DNA from: DAOTWP01 sp034435675 | GTDB lineage: Bacteria; Chloroflexota; Anaerolineae; Aggregatilineales; Phototrophicaceae | Assembly: GCA_034435675.1 (NCBI GenBank) | Contig: DAOTWP010000132.1 | Location: forward strand, 1-64,000 | Length of the DNA: 64,000 nucleotides | Direction of reading: 5' to 3' | Part shown: piece by piece, positions 26,071 through 35,259 of the stretch | Position numbering within the stretch: position 1 is the stretch's first letter | How the letters are laid out: each line of letters opens with the position of its first letter | Notes under the pieces: generated by a model | The model's input: the letters and a program-made list of their open reading frames with translations, nothing else | Databases searched by the model: none | Told to the model about the DNA's origin: nothing | Made by a program: the position numbers and the translations under genes

Positions 26071-26706
26071 ATGGCAACGTCTGGTAACGGCAATGAAATC
26101 CCCGATATCGTGATTGGTCGCCTGCCAGTGTATCTACGGGCACTAAACCGGCTGGCACAAGAAGGGCATCAGGTCACCTCGTCCCACGAGTTAGGGCAAA
26201 GACTCGGCATCAGTTCCGCGCAAATCCGCAAAGACCTGTCACACTTTGGCGGTTTTGGCAAGCAGGGCACCGGCTATCAGATTGCCTATCTTGAGGAGAA
26301 GCTGCGGCAGGTGCTCAATGTCAACCGCGAGTGGCGGTTGGTGCTGATTGGCGCGGGCGATCTGGGCAGCGCGCTGGCACATTACAGGGGTTTTCACTAT
26401 CGCGGTTTCAGCATTGCCCATGTTTTCGACAATGCCGAGGCGAAGATTGGCAAGCAGGTAGGGGACTTTATCGTCAAACCCATGTCGGAACTGGCTGATA
26501 CAGTTCGGGGCGAAAACATCAAACTGGCAATGATCGCCGTGCCGGCAGAACACGCCCAAAAAGTCGCGGAAACCCTGATTGACGCCGGGGTGCGCGCTAT
26601 CCTCAATTACGCCCCGATTAATCTGAATGTCCCAGCGGGGGTTTACGTGCAATACATTGACCCGGTGCTGCACATGCAGCGCATGACCTATTACCTCGAA
26701 GACTGA
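26071..26706 (+). CDS. rex: Redox-sensing transcriptional repressor Rex
   Basis: 211 residues. The N-terminal winged-helix domain includes RLPVYLRALNRLAQEG and SSAQIRKDLSHFGGFGKQGTGY. The Rossmann domain binds NAD(H) through GAGDLGSAL. Rex senses the NADH/NAD ratio and releases its operators when NADH is high. ATG 26071 gives the typical family N-terminus and follows AAGGAG by 11 bases; the frame stays open 42 codons upstream without family similarity. It lies alone, convergent with mreB. Confidence 0.96.
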   Translation: MATSGNGNEIPDIVIGRLPVYLRALNRLAQEGHQVTSSHELGQRLGISSAQIRKDLSHFGGFGKQGTGYQIAYLEEKLRQVLNVNREWRLVLIGAGDLGSALAHYRGFHYRGFSIAHVFDNAEAKIGKQVGDFIVKPMSELADTVRGENIKLAMIAVPAEHAQKVAETLIDAGVRAILNYAPINLNVPAGVYVQYIDPVLHMQRMTYYLED

Positions 26707-26716
26707 TCAGGCTGCA

Positions 26717-26740
26717 CAGGGGCTGCAGGCAGCGCCCCTG
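26717..26740. terminator. Hairpin between convergent rex and mreB
   Basis: Stem CAGGGGC/GCCCCTG (26717-26723 with 26734-26740). It probably ends one or both transcripts, but there is no clear T-run. Confidence 0.5.
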
Positions 26741-26802
26741 CTGTGGGAACCCGCAGGTAGCAGCACGAACCCATGACCGCCGCAGGTTTTGTAACTGGCG
26801 AT

Positions 26803-27828
26803 TTAGTACATCTGAAGCACGCGGCGCATTAGCGCTTCGTTGTCCAGCGCGCGCCCCGCGCCCACCGCAACGGCAATCATTGGGTTTTCCGCGCGGTACA
26901 CCGGCACGCCGGTCTGGTTCGTCAGGAATTGGTCAATACCGCGCAACAGCGCCCCACCGCCGGTGAGCACAATCCCACGATCAATGATGTCTGACGCCAG
27001 TTCCGGCAGCGTGTTGCCCAGCACCGACTTGACCACGCTGGCAATCGTACCCAGCGGTTCGGCAAGCGCCTCGACAACCTCGCCCGTCGTAATTGTGATG
27101 GTTCGCGGCAGCCCGGTAACGTTGTCCCGCCCTTGAATTTCCATCGCCATTTCCTGCGGCAGCGGCACCGCCGCCCCAATCTGAATCTTGATGGCTTCTG
27201 CCGTAGGCTGCCCGATGATGAGGTTGTACTTGCGGCGCACATAACTGATGATGGCGTCATCCTGCTTTAACCCGCCGCTGCGTCCGCTTTCGGCACGCAC
27301 GATATTATTCATGCTGATGACCGCCGCCTCGGTCACGCCGCCACCGATGTTGACCACCATATCGCCTGCAGGCGTTGCTACGGGCAGTCCCGCGCCAACT
27401 GCCGCCGCCAGCGGTTCGGGAATCAGGTACGCCTCGCGTGCGCCTGCTGAGAGCGCCGCTTCATGCACCGCCCGGCGTTCAACGCTGGTCACACCATAGG
27501 GCACAGTTATCATCACTGTCGGTCTAAACAGGCGAATCCGCCCGGCGACTTTGTTAAAGAAGTGCCGCAGCATCTCTGCCGTCACTTCGTAGTCAGCAAT
27601 TACGCCGTTTTGCAGCGGGCGCACCACCTGGATATCTTCTTCATCCACCTTGCCGAGCATTTCGCGAGCAGGCTGACCAATTTCAAGCACACTGATACGC
27701 CCGCGTTCATCCGGCTCCGCCGACACAGCAACCAGTGACGGCTCTTGCAGCACAATCTGCCCGTTGTCATAGATCAGCACATTGACTGTGCCAAGATCAA
27801 CACCCAGCCGCTTTGAAAATAACGCCAT
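26803..27828 (-). CDS. mreB: Rod-shape-determining actin homologue MreB
   Basis: 341 residues, full length. Actin-fold phosphate motifs are GVDLGTVNVLIY at the N-terminus, VVNIGGGVTEAAVIS in the middle and GIVLTGGGALLRGID near the C-terminus. EPLAAAVGAGLPV is the adenosine-side segment. MreB forms membrane-bound filaments that organise peptidoglycan synthesis. mreC and mreD are not adjacent. Mbl or another MreB paralogue cannot be excluded. Confidence 0.93.
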   Translation of the reverse strand: MALFSKRLGVDLGTVNVLIYDNGQIVLQEPSLVAVSAEPDERGRISVLEIGQPAREMLGKVDEEDIQVVRPLQNGVIADYEVTAEMLRHFFNKVAGRIRLFRPTVMITVPYGVTSVERRAVHEAALSAGAREAYLIPEPLAAAVGAGLPVATPAGDMVVNIGGGVTEAAVISMNNIVRAESGRSGGLKQDDAIISYVRRKYNLIIGQPTAEAIKIQIGAAVPLPQEMAMEIQGRDNVTGLPRTITITTGEVVEALAEPLGTIASVVKSVLGNTLPELASDIIDRGIVLTGGGALLRGIDQFLTNQTGVPVYRAENPMIAVAVGAGRALDNEALMRRVLQMY

Positions 27829-28015
27829 GTGTCCTGTTTACCTCACCCCGCTGACTGGGGCGTGTCTTCGTTGGTTTCACTGCTTAGTTAGAACATCATC
27901 AGGTGACATGATTTCTAACAACAAATTATGCCTGAATGCCAGCCAAAGCACCAGCTACAAGTTAGGGGAACCAGAACGAGGAACGGTTAGGGGCAAAACA
28001 CAACACCGAACATCA

Positions 28016-28045
28016 GCAGGGGCGAATCACCCGACGCACCCCTGC
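28016..28045 (-). terminator. Hairpin downstream of the atp gene cluster
   Basis: Stem GCAGGGG/CCCCTGC (28016-28022 with 28039-28045) lies 21 bases beyond the atpC stop. No clear T-run follows. The rest of the 237-base gap to mreB shows no gene. Confidence 0.5.
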
Positions 28046-28065
28046 CCCCGCTGCTTACCTGCCAG

Positions 28066-28512
28066 TTAATCCTGCTCTTCCTCAATGATCCGCAGCACCG
28101 ACCCACGCTGCTTGATCTTGCGATTCAGGCGCAGCGCCAGTTCTGCGCGGCGCAGCGCTAGTGTCGCCTCGCGGTTCTGCTCTTCGGGAACACCCTCTGC
28201 CAGCATGCGCGCAGCGCGCTCGCGTGCCTGTTCAATCGCATCCAGTTCGAGGTCCAGCACAGAGTCCGCCAGATCCGCCAGAACCACAACCTTATCGGGA
28301 CGCACATCCACCACGCCGCCATAGATGGCGAAGTGTTCTTCTGCATCCCCTTTACGCACGATCAATTCGCCAAAGCCCATCGTGGTCAGCACCGGGGCAT
28401 GATGCGGCAAAACACCCATCTCGCCCTCTACCGCCGGGATAATGACCATATCGGCTGCCGGTTCGTCGAAGATTTTTTTCTCGCCAGTGACAATTTCAAC
28501 ATGAATCGGCAT
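28066..28512 (-). CDS. atpC: F-type ATP synthase epsilon subunit
   Basis: 148 residues. The N-terminal beta-sandwich (MPIHVEIVTGEKKIF, EGEMGVLPHHAPVLT) and a two-helix C-terminal region are both complete, so the regulatory helices are present. Epsilon joins the gamma foot to the c-ring and can inhibit ATP hydrolysis. AAGGAGG lies at good spacing before the ATG. Last gene of the atpA-G-D-C run. Confidence 0.95.
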   Translation of the reverse strand: MPIHVEIVTGEKKIFDEPAADMVIIPAVEGEMGVLPHHAPVLTTMGFGELIVRKGDAEEHFAIYGGVVDVRPDKVVVLADLADSVLDLELDAIEQARERAARMLAEGVPEEQNREATLALRRAELALRLNRKIKQRGSVLRIIEEEQD

Positions 28513-28538
28513 AACACGCCTCCTTAAAGCGCGGCGCG

Positions 28539-29948
28539 TTAAGACGCCTGACGCTGCGACTCTTCGTAGCGCTCAATGACCTCATCCATCGTGCCCGCCA
28601 TGTTGAACATGACTTCAGGAATATAGTCCACCTCGCCATCGAGGATCATACGGAAACCACGCACGGTGTCCTTCACCTTGACATAACGCCCCGGACGCCC
28701 GGTGAACTGCTCAGCAACCACCATCGGCTGCGTCAGGAACTGTTCGATCTTACGCGCACGCCCGACCAGCAGTTTGTCCGAGTCCGACAGTTCATCCACG
28801 CCCAGAATGGCGATGATGTCCTGCAAGTCCTTATAGCGTTGGAGCACCTGCTGCACTTCACGTGCGGTGCGGTAGTGCCCTTCACCGACCACCAGCGGGT
28901 CCAGAATCTTGCTGGTGCTCGCCAGCGGATCAACCGCCGGGAACAGACCCCGCGCAGCAATCGAACGCTCGAGCGCGATAGTACCGTCCAGATGGGTGAA
29001 CACCGCCACCGGCGCAGGATCGGAATAGTCATCTGCGGGCACATAAACCGCCTGCATGGACGTAATTGAGCCGCGCCTGGTCGAGGTAATGCGCTCCTGA
29101 AGCTGTCCCATTTCTTCTGCCAGCGTTGGCTGATAGCCCACTGCCGAGGGCATACGCCCCAGCAGCGCGGACACTTCTGCGCCTGCCAGCGAGTAACGGT
29201 AAATATTGTCAATGAACAGCAGCACGTCTTTGCCCTGGTCGCGGAAGTGTTCGGCAATTGTCAAACCGGACAACGCCACACGCAGGCGCACACCGGGCGG
29301 TTCGTTCATCTGCCCAAAGACCATCGCCAGTTTTTCCAGCACGCCAGCTTCTTCCATTTCGCCGTAAAGCTGTGTGCCCTCGCGCGTGCGTTCGCCCACA
29401 CCGGCAAATACTGACAGCCCATCATGCTGTGTAGCAATGGAGTTAATCAGCTCCATAATCGTAATGGTCTTGCCCACACCCGCGCCGCCGAAGATGCCGG
29501 TCTTGCCGCCTTTGGTCATCGGGGCGACAAGGTCAATTACCTTCATGCCGGTTTCAAACACTTCGATTTTAGTGGTCTGGTCTTCAAACTCTGGCGCTGT
29601 CGCATGAATCGGGCGGCGGGGCGCATCATCGCTCACTGCGGGCTTGCCGTCAATCGGGCGCCCCAGCACGTTAAACACGCGCCCCAGCGCGACATCGCCT
29701 ACAGGAACCTGAATCGCGGAGCCAGTGGAATATGCCGACACCCCGCGCTGCAAGCCGTCAGTGGTGTCCATCGCCACCGTGCGCACAGCGCTGTCGCCCA
29801 GCAGCATCTGCACTTCCAGAATCAGATCTTCTTCACCTTCACGGGGCACCCGGATCGCCTCAAAAATATCCGGCAGTTGTCCATGTGGAAAAGTCACATC
29901 AACAACAGCGCCGAGTACCTGTGATACGTGTCCTTCAATTTCAGCCAT
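28539..29948 (-). CDS. atpD: F-type ATP synthase beta subunit
   Basis: 469 residues, full length. Walker A is GGAGVGKTITIMEL; VLLFIDNIYRYS is the Walker B segment and ALLGRMPSAVGYQPTL is the family signature. The catalytic Glu is in GERTREG. Beta holds the catalytic nucleotide sites of F1. Its translation start is 121 bases after atpG, and that gap contains a three-tier inverted repeat. Confidence 0.98.
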   Translation of the reverse strand: MAEIEGHVSQVLGAVVDVTFPHGQLPDIFEAIRVPREGEEDLILEVQMLLGDSAVRTVAMDTTDGLQRGVSAYSTGSAIQVPVGDVALGRVFNVLGRPIDGKPAVSDDAPRRPIHATAPEFEDQTTKIEVFETGMKVIDLVAPMTKGGKTGIFGGAGVGKTITIMELINSIATQHDGLSVFAGVGERTREGTQLYGEMEEAGVLEKLAMVFGQMNEPPGVRLRVALSGLTIAEHFRDQGKDVLLFIDNIYRYSLAGAEVSALLGRMPSAVGYQPTLAEEMGQLQERITSTRRGSITSMQAVYVPADDYSDPAPVAVFTHLDGTIALERSIAARGLFPAVDPLASTSKILDPLVVGEGHYRTAREVQQVLQRYKDLQDIIAILGVDELSDSDKLLVGRARKIEQFLTQPMVVAEQFTGRPGRYVKVKDTVRGFRMILDGEVDYIPEVMFNMAGTMDEVIERYEESQRQAS

Positions 29949-30000
29949 TCGTCGTCTCCACGCTAAGTCTCTACTTGAGAAGATAGTCGTTTTTCGTTAA

Positions 30001-30070
30001 GAACCTATCCGTAAACCAAAATGCCTGAACAAGGGGATTAACCCCCTTGTCCGGGTTTAGAGCCAGGTTC
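30001..30070 (-). repeat. Three nested inverted repeats between atpG and atpD, including palindrome copy 3
   Basis: Nested arms are GAACCT/AGGTTC (30001-30006 with 30065-30070), TAAACC/GGTTTA (30012-30017 with 30054-30059) and ACAAGGGG/CCCCTTGT (30029-30036 with 30043-30050). All three can form in one transcript that begins at the atpG stop. The innermost stem has the ACAAGGGG core of the dispersed element. A mRNA-processing or attenuation site is possible. Confidence 0.6.
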
Positions 30071-31368
30071 TAGCCTTTGCGCCCGCCGGTTAGCGACGCT
30101 TGCAGCGCCTCAAGTCCTGCCCAGTCGCCCTGCGCCGCCAGCTGCGCCTGCTCTGCCCAACTGCTCATGCTCGGCGCAAACCGCATCCCAGCAGCTTCGA
30201 TTGCCGCCCGCAGTGTATCTTCGCCAGCCTCGGCAAGCTGCGCAAAGGTCAGGATACCCGCTGCGTTCAGTGCCGCCGCCATCTTGGGTCCAATACCCTC
30301 AATGCGCCTGAGGTCATCGCCTGCTGCCACAGGGGCAGCGACTGTGCCCTGCGCGGATGCGGCTTTCGTCCCGGCGTTCGGCTGCGGCTTGCGGGCACTG
30401 CCATTGAGGTCCAGCGCGCCGGATGCCAGATAGTAGTCCGCAAGCGCCTGTGCAGTCTGGTCGAGGGACGCCTGCAGCGCCTCCGTGCCACCGACGATAT
30501 CCAGAATTTCCGCCGTAATTGCCGCCTGACGCGCTTTGTTGTAGACCAGCGTCAGGTCATCCACAAGCTGCACCGCCGAGTCCGAGGCGTTGCGCATGGC
30601 AACCATACGCGCGGCATACTCACTCGCCTGACTTTCCAGCACCGCCTGATAAAGCTGAAGCTCGGTGAAGCGCGGCACAATTTCATCGAGGATTGCCGCC
30701 GGGCTGGGTTCGTACTCGTAATCGAGATTGCCTGCCGTGACTGCTGGCACATCCTTGATAAACTCGGCAACCACCGCATCGTCAATCTTATGCGGAATCA
30801 ACGGCAGCCAGCCCAACACGCGCGGGCGCTGCGCCAGCATATTGATGAAGTCCGTATAGGCGATAAAGACATCATCAACGCTGCCGCTCAGGAATTCGTC
30901 AATCGCCAACCGCGCAATCGGCGCGATATCCGACAGTTTCGGCTCGGCAGGCAGGTAGCTGAACTCCGCGATTACCGGATCCCCCGCGCGGATGAAGGCA
31001 TCGCGCGCCTTGCGACCGACAGTGACATACTCCACCGGCTTACCCATTCGCTGCGCGAAACGCTGCGCCACGCGAATGATGTTGGTGTTGAACGCACCTG
31101 CCAGACCCCGATCCGAGGTGACGACCACCAGCAGAATTTTTTTAATTTCGCTGCGTTCCGTCAGCAGCGGGTGCAGTGCAACCCCTTTCGAGGCATTTTG
31201 CACATTGAGCAGAATCTCCCACGCTTTTTCGGCAAAGGCGCGGCTTGCCAGCACCCGTGCCTGCGCGCGGCGCACCTTCGACGCCGAGACTGCCTCCAAC
31301 GCGCGGGTAATCTGCGAAATGTTCTTGACACTGCGGATACGCTTCTTTACTTCACGTGCAGTGGACAT
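30070..31368 (-). CDS. atpG: F-type ATP synthase gamma subunit fused to a C-terminal helix-hairpin-helix domain
   Basis: 432 residues, about 140 longer than a normal gamma subunit. The N-terminus (TAREVKKRIRSVKNISQIT) and the C-terminal gamma helix motif (RQAAITAEILDIVGGTEAL) are normal and near 290. After an Ala/Pro-rich linker, residues about 351-432 form a helix-hairpin-helix domain (LRRIEGIGPKMAAALNAAGI, then TFAQLAEAGEDTLRAAI). Gamma is the rotor stalk of F1. Its C-terminus normally lies inside the alpha/beta ring, so the extra domain is surprising. GGAGAG precedes the ATG. Confidence 0.95.
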   Translation of the reverse strand: MSTAREVKKRIRSVKNISQITRALEAVSASKVRRAQARVLASRAFAEKAWEILLNVQNASKGVALHPLLTERSEIKKILLVVVTSDRGLAGAFNTNIIRVAQRFAQRMGKPVEYVTVGRKARDAFIRAGDPVIAEFSYLPAEPKLSDIAPIARLAIDEFLSGSVDDVFIAYTDFINMLAQRPRVLGWLPLIPHKIDDAVVAEFIKDVPAVTAGNLDYEYEPSPAAILDEIVPRFTELQLYQAVLESQASEYAARMVAMRNASDSAVQLVDDLTLVYNKARQAAITAEILDIVGGTEALQASLDQTAQALADYYLASGALDLNGSARKPQPNAGTKAASAQGTVAAPVAAGDDLRRIEGIGPKMAAALNAAGILTFAQLAEAGEDTLRAAIEAAGMRFAPSMSSWAEQAQLAAQGDWAGLEALQASLTGGRKG

Positions 31369-31403
31369 GCTGCGCTCTCCTTACACTGCTGCCAGTGAGC
31401 ATA

Positions 31404-32915
31404 TCAGTTCCACGTAGCATTGAACGTCTTGAGCGCATCTGCCAGCCGTTTTTCAATATCTTCGTTCCACGTTTCGGGATCAGTCTGAATTTGCTGCGCG
31501 AGGTCAGCAAACTGGCTGTTGTAGGCACGCAGGAACGACTCTTTCCAGGAAAGCACACGATCCGGCGGAACAGCATCGAGGAACCCGCGCGTCCCAGCAA
31601 AGATCAGCGCCACCTGATCAGCCAGCGCCATCGGCTGGTACTGCGGCTGCTTGAGCAGTTCCATCAAGCGCAAACCACGATCCAACTGCTGCTGGGTCGC
31701 CTTGTCCAGATCAGAGCCGAACTGCGCGAACGCTGCTAGCGAACGGAACTGCGCCAGTTCAATTTTCAAACGCCCGGCAACACGCTTCATCGCTTTCGTC
31801 TGCGCATCGCCACCTACGCGGCTCACGCTGATGCCGACATCCAGCGCGGGGCGCTGACCGGCATAAAACAGGTCGCCTTGCAGGTAAATCTGCCCATCAG
31901 TGATCGAAATCACGTTGGTAGGCACGAATGCCGACACGTCACCGAGCAGGGTTTCGATGAAGGGCAGCGCGGTCAGGCTGCCATTGCCACGCGCTTCGCT
32001 TAACTGCGCGGCGCGTTCCAGCAGGCGGCTGTGCAGGTAGAACACGTCACCGGGGTAGGCTTCACGTCCCGGCGGGCGGCGCATCAGCAGCGAAACCTGG
32101 CGATATGCCCAAGCATGCTTGCTGAGGTCATCATACACCACCAACGCATCCATACCGTTTTCCATGAACCACTCGCCCATCGCGCAGCCCGAATACGGGG
32201 ACAGATACTGTGTCGCGGCGGGGTCAGAGGCGGAAGCGACGACGACGGTGGTATATTCCATCGCACCCGCTTCTTCCAGCGTTGCCACCAGGCGGGCAAT
32301 TTCTCCACGTCGCTTGCCAATCGCGACGTAGATGCAGTACATGTTCTGCCCCTTCTGGTTGATAATCGTGTCCATGGCGATTGCCGTCTTGCCCGTCTGG
32401 CGATCCCCAATGATTAGTTCACGCTGCCCGCGCCCAATCGGGATCATCGCGTCAATGGCAAGGATACCCGTCTGCACCGGGCGGAACACATTGCGGCGCG
32501 CCATCACGCCGGGGGCGATACGCTCAATGTTGTAGTATTCAGCAGCAGCCACCGGACCTTTGCCGTCAATCGGGCTGCCCAGCGCATCGACCACACGCCC
32601 AACCAGCCCCTTGCCTACCGGGACCGAGGCGATACGCCCGGTGGGGCGCACTTCATCGCCTTCCTGAATGGTGTCGTATTCACCCATGATGATGATACCG
32701 ACATTATCTTTTTCCAGGTTGAAAGCGATCCCGGCAACGCCGTTCTGGAAGCGCACCAGTTCGCTCAGGCGCACATTTTCCAGCCCGCTCGCGCGGGCGA
32801 TACCGTCGCCTACTTCCTGCACATAACCAACCTCAACCGCTTCAATCGTCGGTTGAAAACTCTCGACCTGCTCAATTAAAGATTTGAAAATATCGTTGGA
32901 AATGTTCGTTGCCAT
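31404..32915 (-). CDS. atpA: F-type ATP synthase alpha subunit
   Basis: 503 residues, full length. Walker A is [13 protein letters not shown]; the signature near the C-terminal half is [23 protein letters not shown] with the usual Pro replaced around PPGREAYP. The N-terminal beta-barrel is complete. Alpha carries non-catalytic nucleotide sites and contacts delta. The genes upstream are proC and others, not atpH/F/E/B, so Fo and delta must be encoded elsewhere. Confidence 0.98.
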   Translation of the reverse strand: [503 protein letters not shown]

Positions 32916-33071
32916 TCCGCACTACTTTCCTCTCAGCTTTAGCCCTGATTCAACGCATTAGCGTCGAATTGTAACCGATCAGCTACTATCCGTCCAATTA
33001 TGTTGACGCCTGTCGTAGAAAATTTCACAAATACTCACCAATTGTGACACAGGCGCGCTGCCTGGCAGCTT

Positions 33072-33941
33072 CTAATCGCCTTCGCCCACCGCAGGAACTT
33101 CGCTGGTGGCAGCAGGTTTGCCCTTGCCACCGCCCAGTTCCACAGACCGGCGGTACGCCGCCCAGATGGCATCCGCCAGCACAGTACGCAGCCTGCCCTT
33201 TTCCATTTCGTATATCGCCGCCGCCGATGTCCCGCCGGGGCTGGTTACCTGATTGCGCAGCTGCGCCGGATGAAGCCCGGACGCCGCCGCATATTCAATC
33301 GAGCCGCGCATGGTTTGCAGCACAAGGCGTTCTGCTTCACGCCGGGAAAGCCCCATGTGCACGCCCGCGTCAATCATCGCCTCCATCATCATGAACACAT
33401 AGGCAGGCCCCGTGCCGTTCAGCGCCGTTGCCATGTCGAGGAACTTCTCGTCATCCACATACAGTTCTTCGCCCAGTGCTCCCAACATGATGCGCGTCAG
33501 TTCACGCTCACGTTCCCGCACCTCCGCTGTCGCGGTCCACACGGTAATGCCCTGACCGATTTGCGCGGGGGTGTTGGGCATCGAACGAACAACGCTGGGA
33601 TTCGCCACACCGTTAACAATGGTATGAATTGTAACACCGGCAGCGATGCTCAGAATCAGCGTCGCCGAGTGTGCCCCGCGCCGCAGTTCCGGCAGCACAC
33701 GATCCACAACCTGCGGCTTGACCGACAGCACGATGATATCGCCCGCTTCCGCTGCTTCACTGTTGCTGCTGGTAAAGTGCAGCCCGTAGCGCTGCGCCAG
33801 TTCCGCGCCGCGTTCCGTGCTGGGGTCAGCGGCGATCACCTGCTGCGGTGTGACCAACTGTTGGTGCAGCAGCCCCTTAATCATTGCCTCGCCCATGACG
33901 CCGCTGCCGATAAAGGCGATTTTGAGATTATCGAATGCCAT
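33072..33941 (-). CDS. proC: Pyrroline-5-carboxylate reductase
   Basis: 289 residues. The N-terminal Rossmann motif is IAFIGSGVMGEAMIKG, and the C-terminal dimerisation domain contains NGTGPAYVFMMMEAMIDAGVH-like sequence and the end motif TSPGGTSAAAIY. It reduces pyrroline-5-carboxylate to proline with NAD(P)H. MPNTPAQIGQGITVW is also typical. ATG with GGGGAAG upstream. It stands on the same strand as atpA, 156 bases away. Confidence 0.96.
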   Translation of the reverse strand: MAFDNLKIAFIGSGVMGEAMIKGLLHQQLVTPQQVIAADPSTERGAELAQRYGLHFTSSNSEAAEAGDIIVLSVKPQVVDRVLPELRRGAHSATLILSIAAGVTIHTIVNGVANPSVVRSMPNTPAQIGQGITVWTATAEVRERERELTRIMLGALGEELYVDDEKFLDMATALNGTGPAYVFMMMEAMIDAGVHMGLSRREAERLVLQTMRGSIEYAAASGLHPAQLRNQVTSPGGTSAAAIYEMEKGRLRTVLADAIWAAYRRSVELGGGKGKPAATSEVPAVGEGD

Positions 33942-34010
33942 GATCCATCTTCCCCGCCTGACGCGAACTTGAATATACGCTGTACGCTGCGGCGAACAAC
34001 CGCCAGCACT

Positions 34011-35180
34011 TCAGTCTTTCAGCGCCGCAAATCGGTAAGGAAACTGCTGCGTCCAGTGCTCAACAGCCGCCTCTACACGCGGCATCTGCACAGCGACGCC
34101 AGTGCCGACGCCCGGCGCAACCGCCAATGTGCTGCCCGCGCCCAGCACAAACGACGGTTCGCTGATGTCCTGATCAAAATAGCGGTCTGTCGCGGAAATA
34201 TCGCAGGGCAGCGTGACCCCCGGCAGCGCAGCGAATGCCACATTCGCCGCACGCCCCACCCCGGTTTCGAGCATCCCGCCGATCCACAGCGGAATGTTGT
34301 TTTCAACACAGACGCGGTAAATCGCCAGGCTCTCGGTAAACCCGCCAACACGCCCCGGCTTGAGATTGATAATCCGGCACGCACCGAGCGCCTGTGCCAA
34401 CCGCACATCATCCGCCGAAAGGATACTCTCATCAAGGCAAATTGGCGTGCTGAGCAGCGGCTGCAAGCGGCTGTGCTGGTAGATATCGTGGTAGGCAAGC
34501 GGCTGTTCCAGCATCAACAGGTTGAAGGCATCCAACTGTTTCAAGGGGTCGGCATCGTCCAGTGTGTAGGCGCTGTTGGCGTCAAGCATCAGCAGAATGT
34601 CCGGGTAAGCCGCGCGCACAGCACGCGCCAGTTCCACATCCCACTCCGGCTGAATCTTCAACTTGATGCGCCCGTAGCCCTGCGCTAACCGTTTTTCGAT
34701 CACCGCCAGTGTCGCGTCAATGCTGGGCTGAATGCCAATGCTGACGCCCACGGTTGCCACTGGGCGCGGCGTATGCCCGTCCGGGGTGAACTGCGCGAAC
34801 AGGTCTGCCAGCGCTAAACCGTTAGCGCGGGCAAAGGCATCCCAGACTGCTGCCTCCAGCCCGTGTTTTGCCAGCGGATGCCCGCGTGTGCCATTGAGCA
34901 GCGCCGGAACCTCTGTAGGGCTGTTGAGCGTTTTGCCGAGCAGCGCGGGGGCAAGAAACTCGCGCAGCACATGCAGCGCCGTGCCCATTGTCTCGCTGCT
35001 GTAGCCCGGCTTGATCTCCACAGAAACCTCGCCCCAGCCGGTCACGCCGTCTGCATCCACCGCCACCAGGACCGCGGTTTTGAACGGCTCCTCGCCAAAG
35101 CTGGTGCGCAGCCGTTCCGCCAGCGGCAGTGCCACAGGATACAACCGGACGGTCGCAATCGTTATCGGGTGCAATGCCAT
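34011..35180 (-). CDS. Enolase-superfamily o-succinylbenzoate synthase / N-succinylamino-acid racemase
   Basis: 389 residues. The muconate-lactonizing subgroup signature is intact: GWGEVSVE, the catalytic KLKIQPEWD (Lys-x-Lys), metal ligands in LMLDANSAY, LMLEQPL and CLDESI, then NLKPGRVGGF and GGMLETGVGR. These residues fit MenC (menaquinone step) and the related N-succinylamino-acid racemase. A GNAT acyltransferase is the next gene upstream, and no men genes are nearby, which favours the racemase role. The start at ATG 35180 follows GGGAG; the longer frame adds 21 unlike residues. Confidence 0.87.
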   Translation of the reverse strand: MALHPITIATVRLYPVALPLAERLRTSFGEEPFKTAVLVAVDADGVTGWGEVSVEIKPGYSSETMGTALHVLREFLAPALLGKTLNSPTEVPALLNGTRGHPLAKHGLEAAVWDAFARANGLALADLFAQFTPDGHTPRPVATVGVSIGIQPSIDATLAVIEKRLAQGYGRIKLKIQPEWDVELARAVRAAYPDILLMLDANSAYTLDDADPLKQLDAFNLLMLEQPLAYHDIYQHSRLQPLLSTPICLDESILSADDVRLAQALGACRIINLKPGRVGGFTESLAIYRVCVENNIPLWIGGMLETGVGRAANVAFAALPGVTLPCDISATDRYFDQDISEPSFVLGAGSTLAVAPGVGTGVAVQMPRVEAAVEHWTQQFPYRFAALKD

Positions 35181-35259
35181 TGCCTGATGTCTCCCTGTGA
35201 TGCCGGGGCAGCGCCTTACCGCCGCGTATGCTGCACACGGCACTGCTGCCCATGCCGGT

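Noticed and set aside
33024..33047. TTCACAA and TTGTGA arms upstream of atpA, resembling Rex half-sites
   Set aside because: The arms are everted relative to the Rex consensus (TTCACAA first, then TTGTGA) and are 11 bases apart, so this is not a Rex operator by spacing or orientation.
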